Positions 7,858 through 16,945 of a stretch of DNA of 64,000 nt are shown in pieces (the first letter of the stretch is position 1; each line of letters begins with the position of its first letter). The translations under genes and the position numbers were made by a program. The notes beneath the pieces were generated by a model. It saw nothing but the letters and a program-made list of their open reading frames with translations, had not been told where the DNA came from and ran no database searches. The stretch is from Bradyrhizobium sp. LHD-71 (GTDB lineage Bacteria > Pseudomonadota > Alphaproteobacteria > Rhizobiales > Xanthobacteraceae): the NCBI RefSeq assembly GCF_031157255.1, contig NZ_JAVIFX010000008.1, positions 1 to 64,000 on the forward strand. The letters run 5' to 3'.

Positions 7858-8787
7858 ATGAAGGTGGCAGGAATGTTACAGAAAGTTCATCCGCACGCGC
7901 GTCAGGCAGGTCGCGATGCGGAAGACGTCACGTCGGCGCAGCCGCGCCTGTTGATGTGCGAGCCGGCACATTTTGCGATTAACTATTCGATCAATCCGTG
8001 GATGGAGCCGGCGAAGTGGGCGGCCGCTGCGCACTCCGTCGCCGTGAGCCAGTGGTCGGCGCTGCATGATGCGCTCGCGCAAACCGGCGCAGCGATCGAG
8101 AAGGTTGCGCCGCGGGCAGGGCTGCCCGATCTGGTCTTCACCGCCAACGCCGCGGTGGTGCTGGATCGGACGGCGCTGATGGCGCGCTTTCGTTATCCGG
8201 AGCGCCAGGGCGAAGAGCCCGTGTTCACCGCTGCCTTCGAGGGCATGCGCAAGCGTGGCCTGATCGAGCGCCTGGTGGTGCTGCCGGAGGGCGTGGTGCT
8301 CGAGGGCGCGGGGGACTGCCTGTTCGACGAGGCGCGCAACCTGTTCTGGATGGGTTTCGGCCAGCGCTCGGAAGGCGCTGCGGCGGCCGCGATCGAAGCG
8401 ACGTTCGGGCTTCCTGTCGTGTCGCTGCAACTCGCAGATCCGCGCTTCTATCATCTCGACACGGCCTTCTGTCCGCTGCCGTCCGGCGACGTGATTTATT
8501 ATCCGGGCGCGTTCACCGATGAGGGCCGCGCCGCCATCGCAGCGCGCGTGAGCGAGAAACAGCGCGTGGTGCTGGACGAGGCCGAAGCCGCGCAGTTCTC
8601 GGCCAACGCTGTCTGCGTGGGCCGGACGATCGCGATGTCGCGTTGCTCGGATCGATTGCGAGGTGAACTTGCTGCGCGCGGTTACGACGTCGTCGCGACG
8701 CCGCTCGACACGTTTTTGCAGAGCGGCGGCTCGGCGGCGTGCCTGACGTTGCGGCTTGATCGCTGTTCCGCTTCCCGGTCACCATGA
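7858..8787 (+). CDS. DDAH/amidinotransferase-superfamily hydrolase
   Basis: A 309-residue cytoplasmic enzyme of the guanidino-group-modifying superfamily (dimethylarginine dimethylaminohydrolase, arginine deiminase, amidinotransferase). Visible signature elements are LPDLVFTANAAVVL, VVLEGAGDCLFDE, RFYHLDTAFCPLPSGDVIYY (catalytic His) and near the end FLQSGGSAACLTLRLD, which supplies the nucleophilic Cys. This order and the length fit DDAH-like proteins that hydrolyse N-methylated arginine to citrulline and methylamine, but related arginine- or citrulline-acting enzymes share it. A second in-frame ATG at 7873 is preceded by GGCAGGA and could be the real start. The DUF4112 gene follows 44 bases downstream. 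Confidence 0.85.
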   Translation: MKVAGMLQKVHPHARQAGRDAEDVTSAQPRLLMCEPAHFAINYSINPWMEPAKWAAAAHSVAVSQWSALHDALAQTGAAIEKVAPRAGLPDLVFTANAAVVLDRTALMARFRYPERQGEEPVFTAAFEGMRKRGLIERLVVLPEGVVLEGAGDCLFDEARNLFWMGFGQRSEGAAAAAIEATFGLPVVSLQLADPRFYHLDTAFCPLPSGDVIYYPGAFTDEGRAAIAARVSEKQRVVLDEAEAAQFSANAVCVGRTIAMSRCSDRLRGELAARGYDVVATPLDTFLQSGGSAACLTLRLDRCSASRSP

Positions 8788-8831
8788 CGCAGCCGCTTGC
8801 GCGGCTTGGTCGCTGAGGCCATGTTTGCTCC

Positions 8832-9317
8832 ATGAGAACGCAACAGATGCGGCGGCCTGCGGCTGCAGGTCCAATCATCGATCAGGACGGCCGTGAGGTG
8901 CGGCCCGAGACGCTGCGCCAAAACGGCGACGCGCCGCAATTCGAGTTTCACGCTTTCGGTTTCGGCGCCGAGCCGTTGACGCGCGAGCAGCGCTTCGCGC
9001 GTCTGAATGCGCTCGGCAACCTGCTCGACATGGCGTTCGTCGTGCCGGGCACCAACGTCCGCTACGGCATCGATGGTCTGATCGGCCTGATCCCGATTGT
9101 CGGCGACATCATCACCACGGCACTTGCGCTGTGGATCGTGCGCGAGGCGCGCGCAATCGGCGCACCGCGTTATCTCGTGGCGCGCATGCTCGCCAACGTG
9201 GCGATCGACGGCGTGGTTGGCGCGGTCCCGGTGGTAGGCGACGCATTCGACGTCGCGTTCAAGGCCAACATTCGCAACATCCGCCTGTTGCGGCGATGGA
9301 TGGACAAGCAGCGCTGA
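8832..9317 (+). CDS. DUF4112 membrane protein
   Basis: This 161-residue protein has a polar N-terminal third followed by the DUF4112 domain (about 50-158). Its markers are RLNALGNLLDMAFVVPGTNV, GLIGLIPIVGDIITTALALW and GVVGAVPVVGDAFDVAFKAN; the twice-repeated P-V-V/I-G-D motif is the signature of the family. Two hydrophobic hairpins suggest an inner-membrane protein. The function of the family is unknown. It is probably cotranscribed with the upstream DDAH-like gene and ends at a strong terminator. Confidence 0.87.
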   Translation: MRTQQMRRPAAAGPIIDQDGREVRPETLRQNGDAPQFEFHAFGFGAEPLTREQRFARLNALGNLLDMAFVVPGTNVRYGIDGLIGLIPIVGDIITTALALWIVREARAIGAPRYLVARMLANVAIDGVVGAVPVVGDAFDVAFKANIRNIRLLRRWMDKQR

Positions 9318-9332
9318 TGTCTGGAATCAAAA

Positions 9333-9359
9333 AAATGGCCGGGACGAGCCCGGCCATTT
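9333..9359. terminator. Bidirectional terminator
   Basis: An 11-bp perfect stem (AAATGGCCGGG at 9333-9343 with CCCGGCCATTT at 9349-9359) with a five-base loop and flanking A/T runs lies between two convergent genes, so it can end transcription in both directions. Confidence 0.9.
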
Positions 9360-9384
9360 GCACGAAAATCGTACAGACGTTCGT

Positions 9385-9639
9385 TCAGGCGGCCGCCTTC
9401 TTGCGCTCGAGCGGAAAATCCGGGCTGTTGTACAACGCGCGGATGCCAGCCTGGTCAAAACGCTTTTCGTTGACTTCAAGATAGGCGCCGTTCAGCGAAT
9501 CCGTCGGCAGCTGTTCGACCGCAAAGCGAATGGCCTCAGCCGCATTATCGAAGCGGCGATAGGTGAAGCCCGCGCGCTTCTTGTTGCGGATCGGTGCGGG
9601 AAACAGCTCTGCGCTGCGATTGTAATTGAATGCGGACAT
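9385..9639 (-). CDS. Small conserved-type protein of unknown function
   Basis: An 84-residue soluble protein starting [20 protein letters not shown], with [20 protein letters not shown] and [20 protein letters not shown]. The amphipathic helices and balanced composition argue for a real gene. It ends in a KKAAA tail just before the shared terminator. No domain was recognised. The text resembles short stress- or growth-associated proteins seen in Bradyrhizobium, but I cannot assign a role. Confidence 0.72.
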   Translation of the reverse strand: MSAFNYNRSAELFPAPIRNKKRAGFTYRRFDNAAEAIRFAVEQLPTDSLNGAYLEVNEKRFDQAGIRALYNSPDFPLERKKAAA

Positions 9640-9926
9640 GGTTGGACGCCTTCAAATCCTGTTGTGTCGTATGTGGAGTCATCGGGCACAACGCCATTTG
9701 CGGCGAACCGTCCCGGATTTCATGACAGTAATATAAGCGTCGATTGCTGCAATTGCGAGAGAAGATGCATGATTCAGGGCCGCTACTTTCGCATGCTGGA
9801 CGCGCAAATCGGGAAAGTTAACGGAACAAACGGGGAAAATTACGTAGCGGAAATGTGGAACCGGCATGGTGAGTGTTTTCACCATGCCGCGTAAGTCAAA
9901 AAGACGCGACGCGGCCCCGGGGACCG

Positions 9927-10337
9927 CTATTTTGCTTTCAGTTTCAGTGCGGCCGAGTTGATGCAATAGCGCAGGCCGGTCGGTCCGGGTCCATCCGGGA
10001 ACACGTGGCCGAGATGGCCGTCGCACTTCGAGCACAGCACCTCGGTGCGGATCATGCCATGGCTGAAATCGCGCTCCTCATCGACATGACCGTCGTCCGC
10101 GGGCCGCGTGAAACTCGGCCAGCCGCAGCCGGAATCGAACTTGGCATCGGACTCGAACAGGGGTTGGCCGCAGCCCGCACAGACGTAGGTACCCTTCTTC
10201 GTTTCGTGCTCATACTCTCCGGAGAACGGCCGCTCAGTCGCCTTCTCGCGCAGCACCGCATACTGCATCGGTGTCAGTTCCTTGCGCCATTCCGCTTCGT
10301 TCTTCTGGATCTTTCCGCCAGTTTTCGTGTCGCTCAT
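9927..10337 (-). CDS. msrB: Peptide-methionine (R)-S-oxide reductase MsrB
   Basis: MsrB (136 residues) reduces the R-epimer of methionine sulfoxide in proteins. Both zinc-binding CxxC pairs are present ([11 protein letters not shown] and [13 protein letters not shown]). [10 protein letters not shown] and the catalytic-Cys segment [11 protein letters not shown] are also present. The start at 10335-10337 ([10 protein letters not shown]) is chosen because the upstream residues are not typical of the family. No signal peptide, so it is cytoplasmic. It follows msrA on the same strand after 89 bases, giving an msrA-msrB repair pair covering both epimers. Confidence 0.95.
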   Translation of the reverse strand: MSDTKTGGKIQKNEAEWRKELTPMQYAVLREKATERPFSGEYEHETKKGTYVCAGCGQPLFESDAKFDSGCGWPSFTRPADDGHVDEERDFSHGMIRTEVLCSKCDGHLGHVFPDGPGPTGLRYCINSAALKLKAK

Positions 10338-10426
10338 GATCGCCTTCTCGATGTTGGTCGGTCGCAACGTTCGAACTCGTTTGGATGCTAGCAGACGACG
10401 GGTGGCGCGGTCACCCCGAATGGGTG

Positions 10427-11134
10427 TCAGTTCGATACCGCTTTGACATCCTTCACCAGCACAGGCTGGGTGCGGAAGTTGTCAGGAAAGTATTTCGCCA
10501 TGTGGCCGATCTTCGGTTTGTCGTTGATCAGGATATAGGGCTGCAGCGGGTTCAGCGTTGCGTAATCCTGGTGATAGTCCTCGGCCTTGTAGAACGGCTT
10601 GCCGGTCTCGATCGTGGTGGCGATCTTTGCCTTGAACGCCTTTGCTGCGTTGAGCTGCGCGATGTAGGCCTCCGCTACTCTCTTTTGCTCGTCGTTCTGC
10701 GCAAAGATGGTCGAACGGTACTGCGTGCCGACATCCGGGCCCTGGCGGTTGAGCTGCGTCGGGTCGTGCACGACGGAGAAGTAGATCTGCAGGAGCTTGC
10801 CGTAGGAGATCTTCTTCGGATCGTATGTGATCTCCACGGCTTCCGCGTGACCGGTGTCGCCGTAATTCGTGCGCTTGTAGTTCGCGGTTTCCTTGGCGCC
10901 GCCGGCGTAGCCCGACACGGCGTTCACGACGCCGGTCGTGTGCTGGTACACCGCTTGCACGCCCCAGAAGCAGCCGCCGGCGAGCACTGCGGTTTGAACA
11001 CTGTCCGCCCGGCTCGCGTCGAGCGCGGGCGCAGGAATAGCGATCGGCTCGGACGATGCCATCGCAGGGCTTGCAGCGAGCGGCGTCAGTACGAGCGCGG
11101 TCGCAAAACTCAGGCGGCTCAGGAGGGATCGCAT
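10427..11134 (-). CDS. msrA: Peptide-methionine (S)-S-oxide reductase MsrA, exported form
   Basis: This 235-residue protein carries the MsrA catalytic motif [15 protein letters not shown] (nucleophilic Cys in GCFWG), followed by [22 protein letters not shown] and [11 protein letters not shown], all standard. Unlike many MsrA proteins it begins with a signal peptide ([19 protein letters not shown]), which suggests periplasmic action on oxidised envelope proteins. The ATG at 11132-11134 is preceded by CCC and no strong ribosome site, but gives a proper signal sequence. msrB lies downstream. A 16-bp inverted repeat sits 34 bases upstream of the start. Confidence 0.95.
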   Translation of the reverse strand: MRSLLSRLSFATALVLTPLAASPAMASSEPIAIPAPALDASRADSVQTAVLAGGCFWGVQAVYQHTTGVVNAVSGYAGGAKETANYKRTNYGDTGHAEAVEITYDPKKISYGKLLQIYFSVVHDPTQLNRQGPDVGTQYRSTIFAQNDEQKRVAEAYIAQLNAAKAFKAKIATTIETGKPFYKAEDYHQDYATLNPLQPYILINDKPKIGHMAKYFPDNFRTQPVLVKDVKAVSN

Positions 11135-11167
11135 GGGGGCCTCAGGGGTTTGCTTATTATCTCGTTG

Positions 11168-11212
11168 ATCTTTGGCAGGGCGCAAACGACCGTCCCGCGC
11201 CCTGCCAAAGAT
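11168..11212. repeat. Perfect 16-bp inverted repeat between divergent genes
   Basis: ATCTTTGGCAGGGCGC at 11168-11183 is the exact reverse complement of 11197-11212, with a 13-base centre. It lies between msrA (minus) and the flavodoxin-fold gene (plus). It could be an operator, a hairpin in the msrA leader or a mobile repeat. There is no T-run, so it is not a classic terminator. Confidence 0.8.
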
Positions 11213-11374
11213 ACGCGATTACGGACCGTCCGTTACGGCGGCCCGACACACGAACGCGTGAAAACAGCAATGGTCGAAAACCTCGGCCTTGGATTCGGAA
11301 CGAGGGTCGGCCCTCCAAGGTTAAGCTTCCGCTCGCCGCCGCGTCCAGGCCTTCCAGCATGAGGTATTTGCGCG

Positions 11375-12451
11375 ATGCCGGAGATCGATGTCCGCAAGGG
11401 AATGCCGCCTGTAGAGCTCTCGCGCGAGGAATTCGAGCGGCGCTTCCGCACGCGCTTTCAGGATCCGGCCTTCGCGGCAGTCGAGGCCGAAATCGCCGCC
11501 GTCGCGGCAGTCGCCTGGGATAGCTACAGCAACTCCCGCAAGTCGCCGCGCACCCGCAAGGCAGGTCCGGAATTCGCCGACCCAGACTACGAGCTGTCGA
11601 TCGATTGGCTGAAGGCGCGCGACGCGATCGCCGCGGCGCAGGCGCGACATGACGATCCGCGCGAGAAGAAGCGCGTTCTGTTGGTCAATGGTTCGTCGCG
11701 CTCTGACCAGACCTGTCCCGGCGAAATCTCCAAGAGCTGGCGGCTCATGAAGATCGCCGAACCGATTTTCACGGAGGCCGGCCACGCGGTGGACATTCTC
11801 GACTTGTCGTTGCTGGCGTCGGAAGCCGGACGGGTGATTTTCCCCTGCAAGTCGTGTGCGTCGACGGCGATGCCTTTGTGCCACTGGCCGTGCAGTTGCT
11901 ATCCGAACCACGCGCTCGGCCAGACGGGCGACTGGATGAACGAGATCTATCCGCTGTGGGTGGCGGCACACGGCATCATGATTGTCACGCCGGTGAACTG
12001 GTATCAGGTGCCGGGCGGATTAAAGGCAATGATGGATCGTCTGGTCTGTGCCGATGGTGGCAATCCCGATCCGACGACGACCCACGGGAAGCATGCCGAC
12101 GAAGCGAAGGCGCTCGAACTGGGGGGCTGGTACTATCCGCGCCATCTCGCGGGCCGGCTGTTCTCGGTGGTGGTGCATGGCGATGTGATCGGTGCCGAAA
12201 CGCTGCGCCGATCGTTGTCGGACTGGTTGACCGACATGGAGCTGATCTCCGCAGGCTCGATGGCCGAGCTCGACGGTTACGTCGGCTATAATGAACCTTA
12301 CGCGGTGTCGCACAGCGCACTGGACGAAGATGATGCCTTTCAGCAGGGCGTGCGGAATGCGGCGACGACGCTTGCGCGCGGCATCAAGCTGCAGGCGGAA
12401 GGCAAGTTCAGGCTGGCAGACGCAGGCTTGAAGGAACCTGTCGAAAAGTAG
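11375..12451 (+). CDS. Flavodoxin-fold NAD(P)H-dependent oxidoreductase
   Basis: A 358-residue protein. The N-terminal ~95 residues are a helical, charged extension (LSREEFERRFRTRFQDPAF). A flavodoxin/FMN reductase-type domain follows from KRVLLVNGSSRSDQTCPGEI, the FMN phosphate loop, to HGIMIVTPVNWYQVPGGLKA, the second flavin-contact loop. A Cys cluster (FPCKSCASTAMPLCHWPCSC) between them is unusual for simple FMN reductases and might bind metal or an iron-sulfur centre. Likely a cytoplasmic FMN-dependent reductase of unknown substrate. The start is immediately after GCGCGATG with no strong ribosome site. Confidence 0.8.
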   Translation: MPEIDVRKGMPPVELSREEFERRFRTRFQDPAFAAVEAEIAAVAAVAWDSYSNSRKSPRTRKAGPEFADPDYELSIDWLKARDAIAAAQARHDDPREKKRVLLVNGSSRSDQTCPGEISKSWRLMKIAEPIFTEAGHAVDILDLSLLASEAGRVIFPCKSCASTAMPLCHWPCSCYPNHALGQTGDWMNEIYPLWVAAHGIMIVTPVNWYQVPGGLKAMMDRLVCADGGNPDPTTTHGKHADEAKALELGGWYYPRHLAGRLFSVVVHGDVIGAETLRRSLSDWLTDMELISAGSMAELDGYVGYNEPYAVSHSALDEDDAFQQGVRNAATTLARGIKLQAEGKFRLADAGLKEPVEK

Positions 12452-12484
12452 ACTCTCGTACGAGAAGAGACGATCGTCAGGAGT

Positions 12485-13675
12485 TCAGGAGTATTGTGAG
12501 GCGCGCCGCATGCCCCACATCGCTGCAACGCCAAGCGCGGGCCCTATGGCGAGAATGCAGATCAGCAGCGGCCAGCCGATCCATGATGCAACCACGGGGG
12601 TCGCCTGCACGGTGAGGATGGTGAGGGCAAATCCGATTGCCGTCTGAAAGGTAAGCAAGCTGCCGGTCAGATGCGGCGGTGAGGCGTCGGCAATCAGCGC
12701 GGAGAACTGTGCGGAGTCGGGAACAATAGCGATGCCCCACAAGACGATCAGGGCGAACGTCAGCCAGACAGGACCGCCGAAACTCGCCGCCGTCAGCAGG
12801 GCAGCAAGGCTGCTTCCGATCATGGCGATGATGGTGACTTCGGCCTTCCCGAACCTGTCGCCGAACATTCCGGCTGGCACGCAGACGAGACCGCCAAGTC
12901 CAATCGCAAGTGCTGCAGTGAGTTTGCCGAGCTGAGCGGCGTCGGCCGGCCCGAGACTCATGGCATAGGATGTCGACGCGATCGCGGCTGCCCATGACCA
13001 CATCGCGTAAAGCTCCCACATGTGCCCGAGGTAGCCCAAGAAGGGGAGGCGGATGCGGCGATCGGTGGCGATCAGCAGGACTGCCGCCGGCGTGAAGCGC
13101 GGCGCGCGCGCATGATGGGGACCAAGACCGGAGCCGAGCACGAGCAGTCCGCCGGCCGCGCCGATCAGCGATGTGGCGATGACCACGCTGCGCCAGTCGC
13201 GGTCACCGAGAAAGGCTGCGAAATACGAAGACGCCGAGCCGAGCGTGAGCGCGCCGACGAGAATGCCGACCAGCGCTCCGCGGTCGCGCAGGCCCCAACC
13301 GGCAGCGATCTTCATTCCGACCGGATAGACACCGGCGAGCAGCGCGCCGGTCGCAAATCGCGCCGCCACCGCCGCGTCGCCGCCGATGCTGGCATGCAGC
13401 AGCACTGCATTGGCCATCGCTGCCCCTAAAGCCGAGAGCGCGGCGATCATGCGAGGATCGTAACGGTCGGCCAGTCCGCTGATCGAGATCGCCAGCGCGC
13501 CCGCAACGAAGCCGGCTTGGACCATGCTGGTCATGAGCGCCTGCCGCACAGAATCGAGCGCGCCCTCGCGAACCATGTCGGGCATGACTGCCGCGGCCGT
13601 GAACCAAAGGCTCATGGCACACATCTGCGAGATGACCAGCAGCGTCATCGAGACGATCTTCGACGGCGATCGCAC
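12485..13675 (-). CDS. MFS transporter
   Basis: A 396-residue major facilitator with about 12 hydrophobic segments. MFS loop features are visible as SGLADRYDPRMIAALSALGA (cytoplasmic loop 2-3 with the D-R motif) and the symmetric MFGDRFGKAEVTIIAMIG in the second half. The N-terminus SLWFTAAAVMPDMVREGAL fits a subgroup of putative drug or small-molecule exporters. Substrate is unknown. It is convergent with the flavodoxin-fold gene, whose stop lies 34 bases away. Confidence 0.88.
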   Translation of the reverse strand: MRSPSKIVSMTLLVISQMCAMSLWFTAAAVMPDMVREGALDSVRQALMTSMVQAGFVAGALAISISGLADRYDPRMIAALSALGAAMANAVLLHASIGGDAAVAARFATGALLAGVYPVGMKIAAGWGLRDRGALVGILVGALTLGSASSYFAAFLGDRDWRSVVIATSLIGAAGGLLVLGSGLGPHHARAPRFTPAAVLLIATDRRIRLPFLGYLGHMWELYAMWSWAAAIASTSYAMSLGPADAAQLGKLTAALAIGLGGLVCVPAGMFGDRFGKAEVTIIAMIGSSLAALLTAASFGGPVWLTFALIVLWGIAIVPDSAQFSALIADASPPHLTGSLLTFQTAIGFALTILTVQATPVVASWIGWPLLICILAIGPALGVAAMWGMRRASQYS

Positions 13676-13795
13676 GCAAGGTCCTCAAGAGTTCGGCATC
13701 TGCGGGCCATCAGGCCATAGCGCGCGCGGTAAAGCCACCGCCAATATGCAAGGTCACAACAGGAAAGCGACGTTGTCGAGCTCCATCGGCGCGAC

Positions 13796-13827
13796 AAAAA
13801 AGGGCCGCGAGGATGATCTCGCGGCCC
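13796..13827 (-). terminator. Rho-independent terminator of the BA14K gene
   Basis: On the minus strand GGGCCGCGAG (13827-13818) pairs with CTCGCGGCCC (13811-13802) around a six-base loop and is followed by six T residues (A run at 13796-13801). It lies 28 bases after the BA14K stop. Confidence 0.92.
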
Positions 13828-13855
13828 GGTAGCTCATTGAAAGAAATGTTTCTGC

Positions 13856-14251
13856 TCAAGGGCAGGGATGTCGCAGCCCGTCATAGCCGAGATAGGTCCC
13901 CGAGGCCGGGTCATATGACTTGAAGCGCTGCGAACAGTAGGCGGCCTCGTTGGCGGCCTGCGCCTGGCCGCTGGCGATTGCTCCGCCGATGATCGCGCCT
14001 GCAGCCAGTCCGCCGATTGCCGGACCCCAACCGTAGCTGCGGTCGCGCCAATATGGCCGGCCGTGCCAGTGCCTGTGTCCGTGCCAACCGTGGCGATGTC
14101 CGCGCCATTGCACATTCTCGATGCCGTTGGAAACGGTCGCCGACCTCAGTCCGTTGTCCTGCAGCAACGGCGCAGAAAGCGTCGCCGTGTTCGTTGCCAA
14201 CGTTGCTGAGCCGGCAAGTGTCAGCGCGGCCAAAGTTCGTGCGAATTTCAT
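13856..14251 (-). CDS. BA14K family protein
   Basis: The 131-residue product has a signal sequence (LAALTLAGSATLATNTATLS), a His/Trp/Arg-rich middle (RGHRHGWHGHRHWHGRPYWR), a Gly/Ala hydrophobic segment (IGGLAAGAIIGGAIASGQ) and the C-terminal BA14K signature YCSQRFKSYDPASGTYLGYD followed by a final Cys-Pro. BA14K proteins were first described as immunoreactive Brucella antigens and are envelope proteins of Rhizobiales with lectin-like suggestions. The His-rich stretch may bind metal. GGAGG ends nine bases before the ATG at 14249-14251, which decides the start over the much longer upstream reading. Confidence 0.9.
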   Translation of the reverse strand: MKFARTLAALTLAGSATLATNTATLSAPLLQDNGLRSATVSNGIENVQWRGHRHGWHGHRHWHGRPYWRDRSYGWGPAIGGLAAGAIIGGAIASGQAQAANEAAYCSQRFKSYDPASGTYLGYDGLRHPCP

Positions 14252-14351
14252 AGGTTGCTCCTCCGCATCTTGTGAAGGGCTAACTGAAGGATCCGCACAG
14301 CGTTCCAAACATGACAGAAAGTTTAGTGTGGCACGAAACAACAGGCGTTCG

Positions 14352-15461
14352 TTAGATGACGATGCTGAGCCGCTTCGCCGCTCGCGTGATGCCGGTATAG
14401 AGCCAGCGCGCGCGCGAGTCCTGGAACGCGAAGCTCTCGTCGAACAGAACCACATCGTCCCACTGTGAGCCCTGCGACTTGTGCACGGTCAGCACATAGC
14501 CGAAGTCGAACTCATCGTACGGTTTCCGCTGCTCCCACGGAATTGTTTCGATTCCGCCCTCGAAGCAGTCGGAGCGGACCGAAACCTTCACTGCCTTCGC
14601 GGCCAGCTCTTCGTCAGGCACCAGCCGCATGGTGACGATGCGTGATTTCGACTGCGCGCGCGCCTTCACCCGCCACAGCCCGCCGTTGAACAGCGCCTTC
14701 TTGCGGTTGTTGCGCAGGCAGACCAGCTTGTCGCCGGCGACGGGCAGGGGATCGGTGATCTCCTGCTTCTCGCGGATGCGCATGTTGTAGGCCCGGCGCG
14801 TATTGTTGCGTCCGACCAGAACTTGATCGGCCTGCATCACGCGGGTGGGGTCGAGCGCATTGCGTCGGACGACCTGCGTTTCGCCGTAGTCGCCGACCTC
14901 GATGCTGCGGCCTTCGCGCACATCCATCGACAGGCGCACGATCGGATCGTTCTGCGCCTGTCGGTGAACTTCGGTGAGCATAGCTTCCGGCTCGACATTG
15001 GTGAAAAAGCCGCCGCCTTGAATCGGCGGCAACTGCGCCGGATCGCCGAGCACCAACAGCGGGCAGCCGAACGACATCAGGTCGCGGCCGAGTTCGGCGT
15101 CGACCATCGAGCACTCGTCGATCACGATCAGCTTCGCCTTCGAAGCCGGCGCGTCGTCCCAGAGCTCGAAGGTCGGCTGCTCGTCCCGCGTCTCACGCGC
15201 TCGATAGATAAGTGAGTGGATGGTGGACGCGCCGTCGCAGCCTTTATTGCGCATGACCAGCGCCGCCTTGCCGGTGAAGGCAGCATACTTCACCTCGCCC
15301 TCGACGCTTTCGGCGATATGCCGCGCGAGTGTCGTCTTGCCGGTGCCGGCATAGCCGAACAGGCGGAACACCTGCGGCGTGCCGCCTTGGCCGGGCTTTG
15401 CGCGCAGCCAGTCGGCAACGGCGTTCAGCGCAGTGTCCTGATGCGGCGTGAAGGCGGTCAT
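14352..15461 (-). CDS. RecD-like ATP-dependent DNA helicase
   Basis: A 369-residue SF1B helicase. Motifs in order: Walker A (FGYAGTGKTTLARHI), Walker B (AKLIVIDECSMVDAELG), motif III (LLVLGDPAQLPPIQGGG), and the C-terminal UvrD_C_2-like motifs (YVLTVHKSQGSQWDDVVLFD and WLYTGITRAAKRLSIVI). It resembles the AAA/UvrD-type RecD2/Dda-like group but is short. A role in DNA repair or recombination, or in phage-like DNA processing, is likely. It is not part of a RecBCD operon here and stands alone. It ends about 100 bases before the BA14K start on the same strand. Confidence 0.88.
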   Translation of the reverse strand: MTAFTPHQDTALNAVADWLRAKPGQGGTPQVFRLFGYAGTGKTTLARHIAESVEGEVKYAAFTGKAALVMRNKGCDGASTIHSLIYRARETRDEQPTFELWDDAPASKAKLIVIDECSMVDAELGRDLMSFGCPLLVLGDPAQLPPIQGGGFFTNVEPEAMLTEVHRQAQNDPIVRLSMDVREGRSIEVGDYGETQVVRRNALDPTRVMQADQVLVGRNNTRRAYNMRIREKQEITDPLPVAGDKLVCLRNNRKKALFNGGLWRVKARAQSKSRIVTMRLVPDEELAAKAVKVSVRSDCFEGGIETIPWEQRKPYDEFDFGYVLTVHKSQGSQWDDVVLFDESFAFQDSRARWLYTGITRAAKRLSIVI

Positions 15462-15669
15462 GTTTCAATATTCGGAACGAACGGATGCGTGTTGGTTAAT
15501 ACATGCAGGCGAGTCGCTGCAACACAGGCAAGTTGCGTCGCATTATGCAATTTTTTGCGCAGGCTTACGGCAGCAATGCATGGTGCTGCGGCGCTAGCGC
15601 TATAGACGAAAGTATTTCGCACAGTAAAATGTAAATCAATCTAAGAGACCCGAGCGGGAGAGAGCGCGA

Positions 15670-16890
15670 ATGAAATTCGGCATTTTTTATGAACTGCAAT
15701 TGCCGCGGCCCTGGAAGGAGGGCGACGAACACAAGCTTTATCAGAACGCGCTGAGCCAGGTCGAACTCGCCGACAAGCTCGGCTACGACTATGCGTGGGA
15801 AGTCGAGCATCACTTCCTCGAAGAGTACTCGCATTCACCGTCGCCGGAATCGTTCCTCGCCGCCGCCAGCCAGCGCACCAAGCAGATCCGGCTTGGCCAC
15901 GGCATCTATCAGGTCACCACCAACCATCCCGCCCGCGTCGCTGAGCGCGTCGCCTGCCTCGACCTGTTGTCGAGCGGCCGCTGCGAGTTCGGCATGGGTG
16001 AAAGCGCTTCTGCAACCGAGCTCGAGCCGTTCGGCGTCTCGATGGAGAACAAGCGCGAGATCTTCGAAGAGGCGGTGCAGGCCATCATCCCGATGTTCAA
16101 GGATGGCGGCAGCGAGCATCACGGCAAGTATTTCAATATGCCGCTGCGCAACGTGCTGCCGAAGCCGTACCAGAAGCCGCACCCGCCGCTTTGGGTGGCT
16201 TGCTCGCAGCTCGACACGCTCGCCAAGTGCGGCGAGTGGGGTATGGGCGCGCTGGGCTTCCAGTTCGTTTCGGCCGACGCCGCACATGCGTGGGTGCACG
16301 CCTACTACAATGCCTTCGTGAAGCGGCAGAAGAAGCTCGCAGACTATCAGACCAATCCGAACATCGCGCTGGTGTCGTTCTTCATGTGCGCGAAGACGGA
16401 CGAGGAGGCGCGCGAGCGCGCCGATGGCGAGACGTTCTTCCAGTTCTCGCTGAAGTACTACGGCGCGTCGTCGGGCCGTCAGCGTCCGGCCCCAGGCACC
16501 GTCAACATGTGGGACGAGTACAACAAGTGGAAGAAGGCCAATCCGGAGGCCCACGCAGCAGCGCTGCGCGGCGGCCTGATCGGTTCGCCTGACACCATCC
16601 GCAAGAAGCTGCGCAAGTTCCAGTCGTCCAACATCGACCAAGTTGTGCTGCTGAACCAAGCGGGCAAGAACACGCACGAGCACATCTGCGAATCGCTCGA
16701 GCTGTTCGCCAAGGAAGTGATGCCGGAATTCCACGAGGCGCACCCGAATCTGCTCAAGTGGAAGGAGCAGGTGCTGAACCGCGAGATCGAGCTCGAGGAA
16801 ATCGATACCTCCGCCTTCAAGGAGCGCTACGGCGGCAACATGAAAAACATCCAGCCGGTGAACCCGCCGAAGGTGCAAGCCGCAGAGTAA
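15670..16890 (+). CDS. LLM-class flavin-dependent monooxygenase
   Basis: A 406-residue bacterial-luciferase-like protein using reduced FMN. Typical elements are MKFGIFYELQLPRPWKEGDE at the N-terminus, YDYAWEVEHHFLEEYSHSPS (loop and His near the flavin), VAERVACLDLLSSGRCEFGM and the C-terminal ALRGGLIGSPDTIRKKLRKF. Substrate is unknown; the luciferase-like family oxidises sulfonates, alkanes, aldehydes and many xenobiotics. GGGAG precedes the ATG by ten bases. It is monocistronic and ends with a strong terminator. Three more proteins of this class occur in the last third of the window. Confidence 0.93.
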   Translation: MKFGIFYELQLPRPWKEGDEHKLYQNALSQVELADKLGYDYAWEVEHHFLEEYSHSPSPESFLAAASQRTKQIRLGHGIYQVTTNHPARVAERVACLDLLSSGRCEFGMGESASATELEPFGVSMENKREIFEEAVQAIIPMFKDGGSEHHGKYFNMPLRNVLPKPYQKPHPPLWVACSQLDTLAKCGEWGMGALGFQFVSADAAHAWVHAYYNAFVKRQKKLADYQTNPNIALVSFFMCAKTDEEARERADGETFFQFSLKYYGASSGRQRPAPGTVNMWDEYNKWKKANPEAHAAALRGGLIGSPDTIRKKLRKFQSSNIDQVVLLNQAGKNTHEHICESLELFAKEVMPEFHEAHPNLLKWKEQVLNREIELEEIDTSAFKERYGGNMKNIQPVNPPKVQAAE

Positions 16891-16945
16891 TCCCGGGTAA
16901 TAAGCACCAATCCGGGAGGCAACCCGGAGCATCGCGAACAATTGG

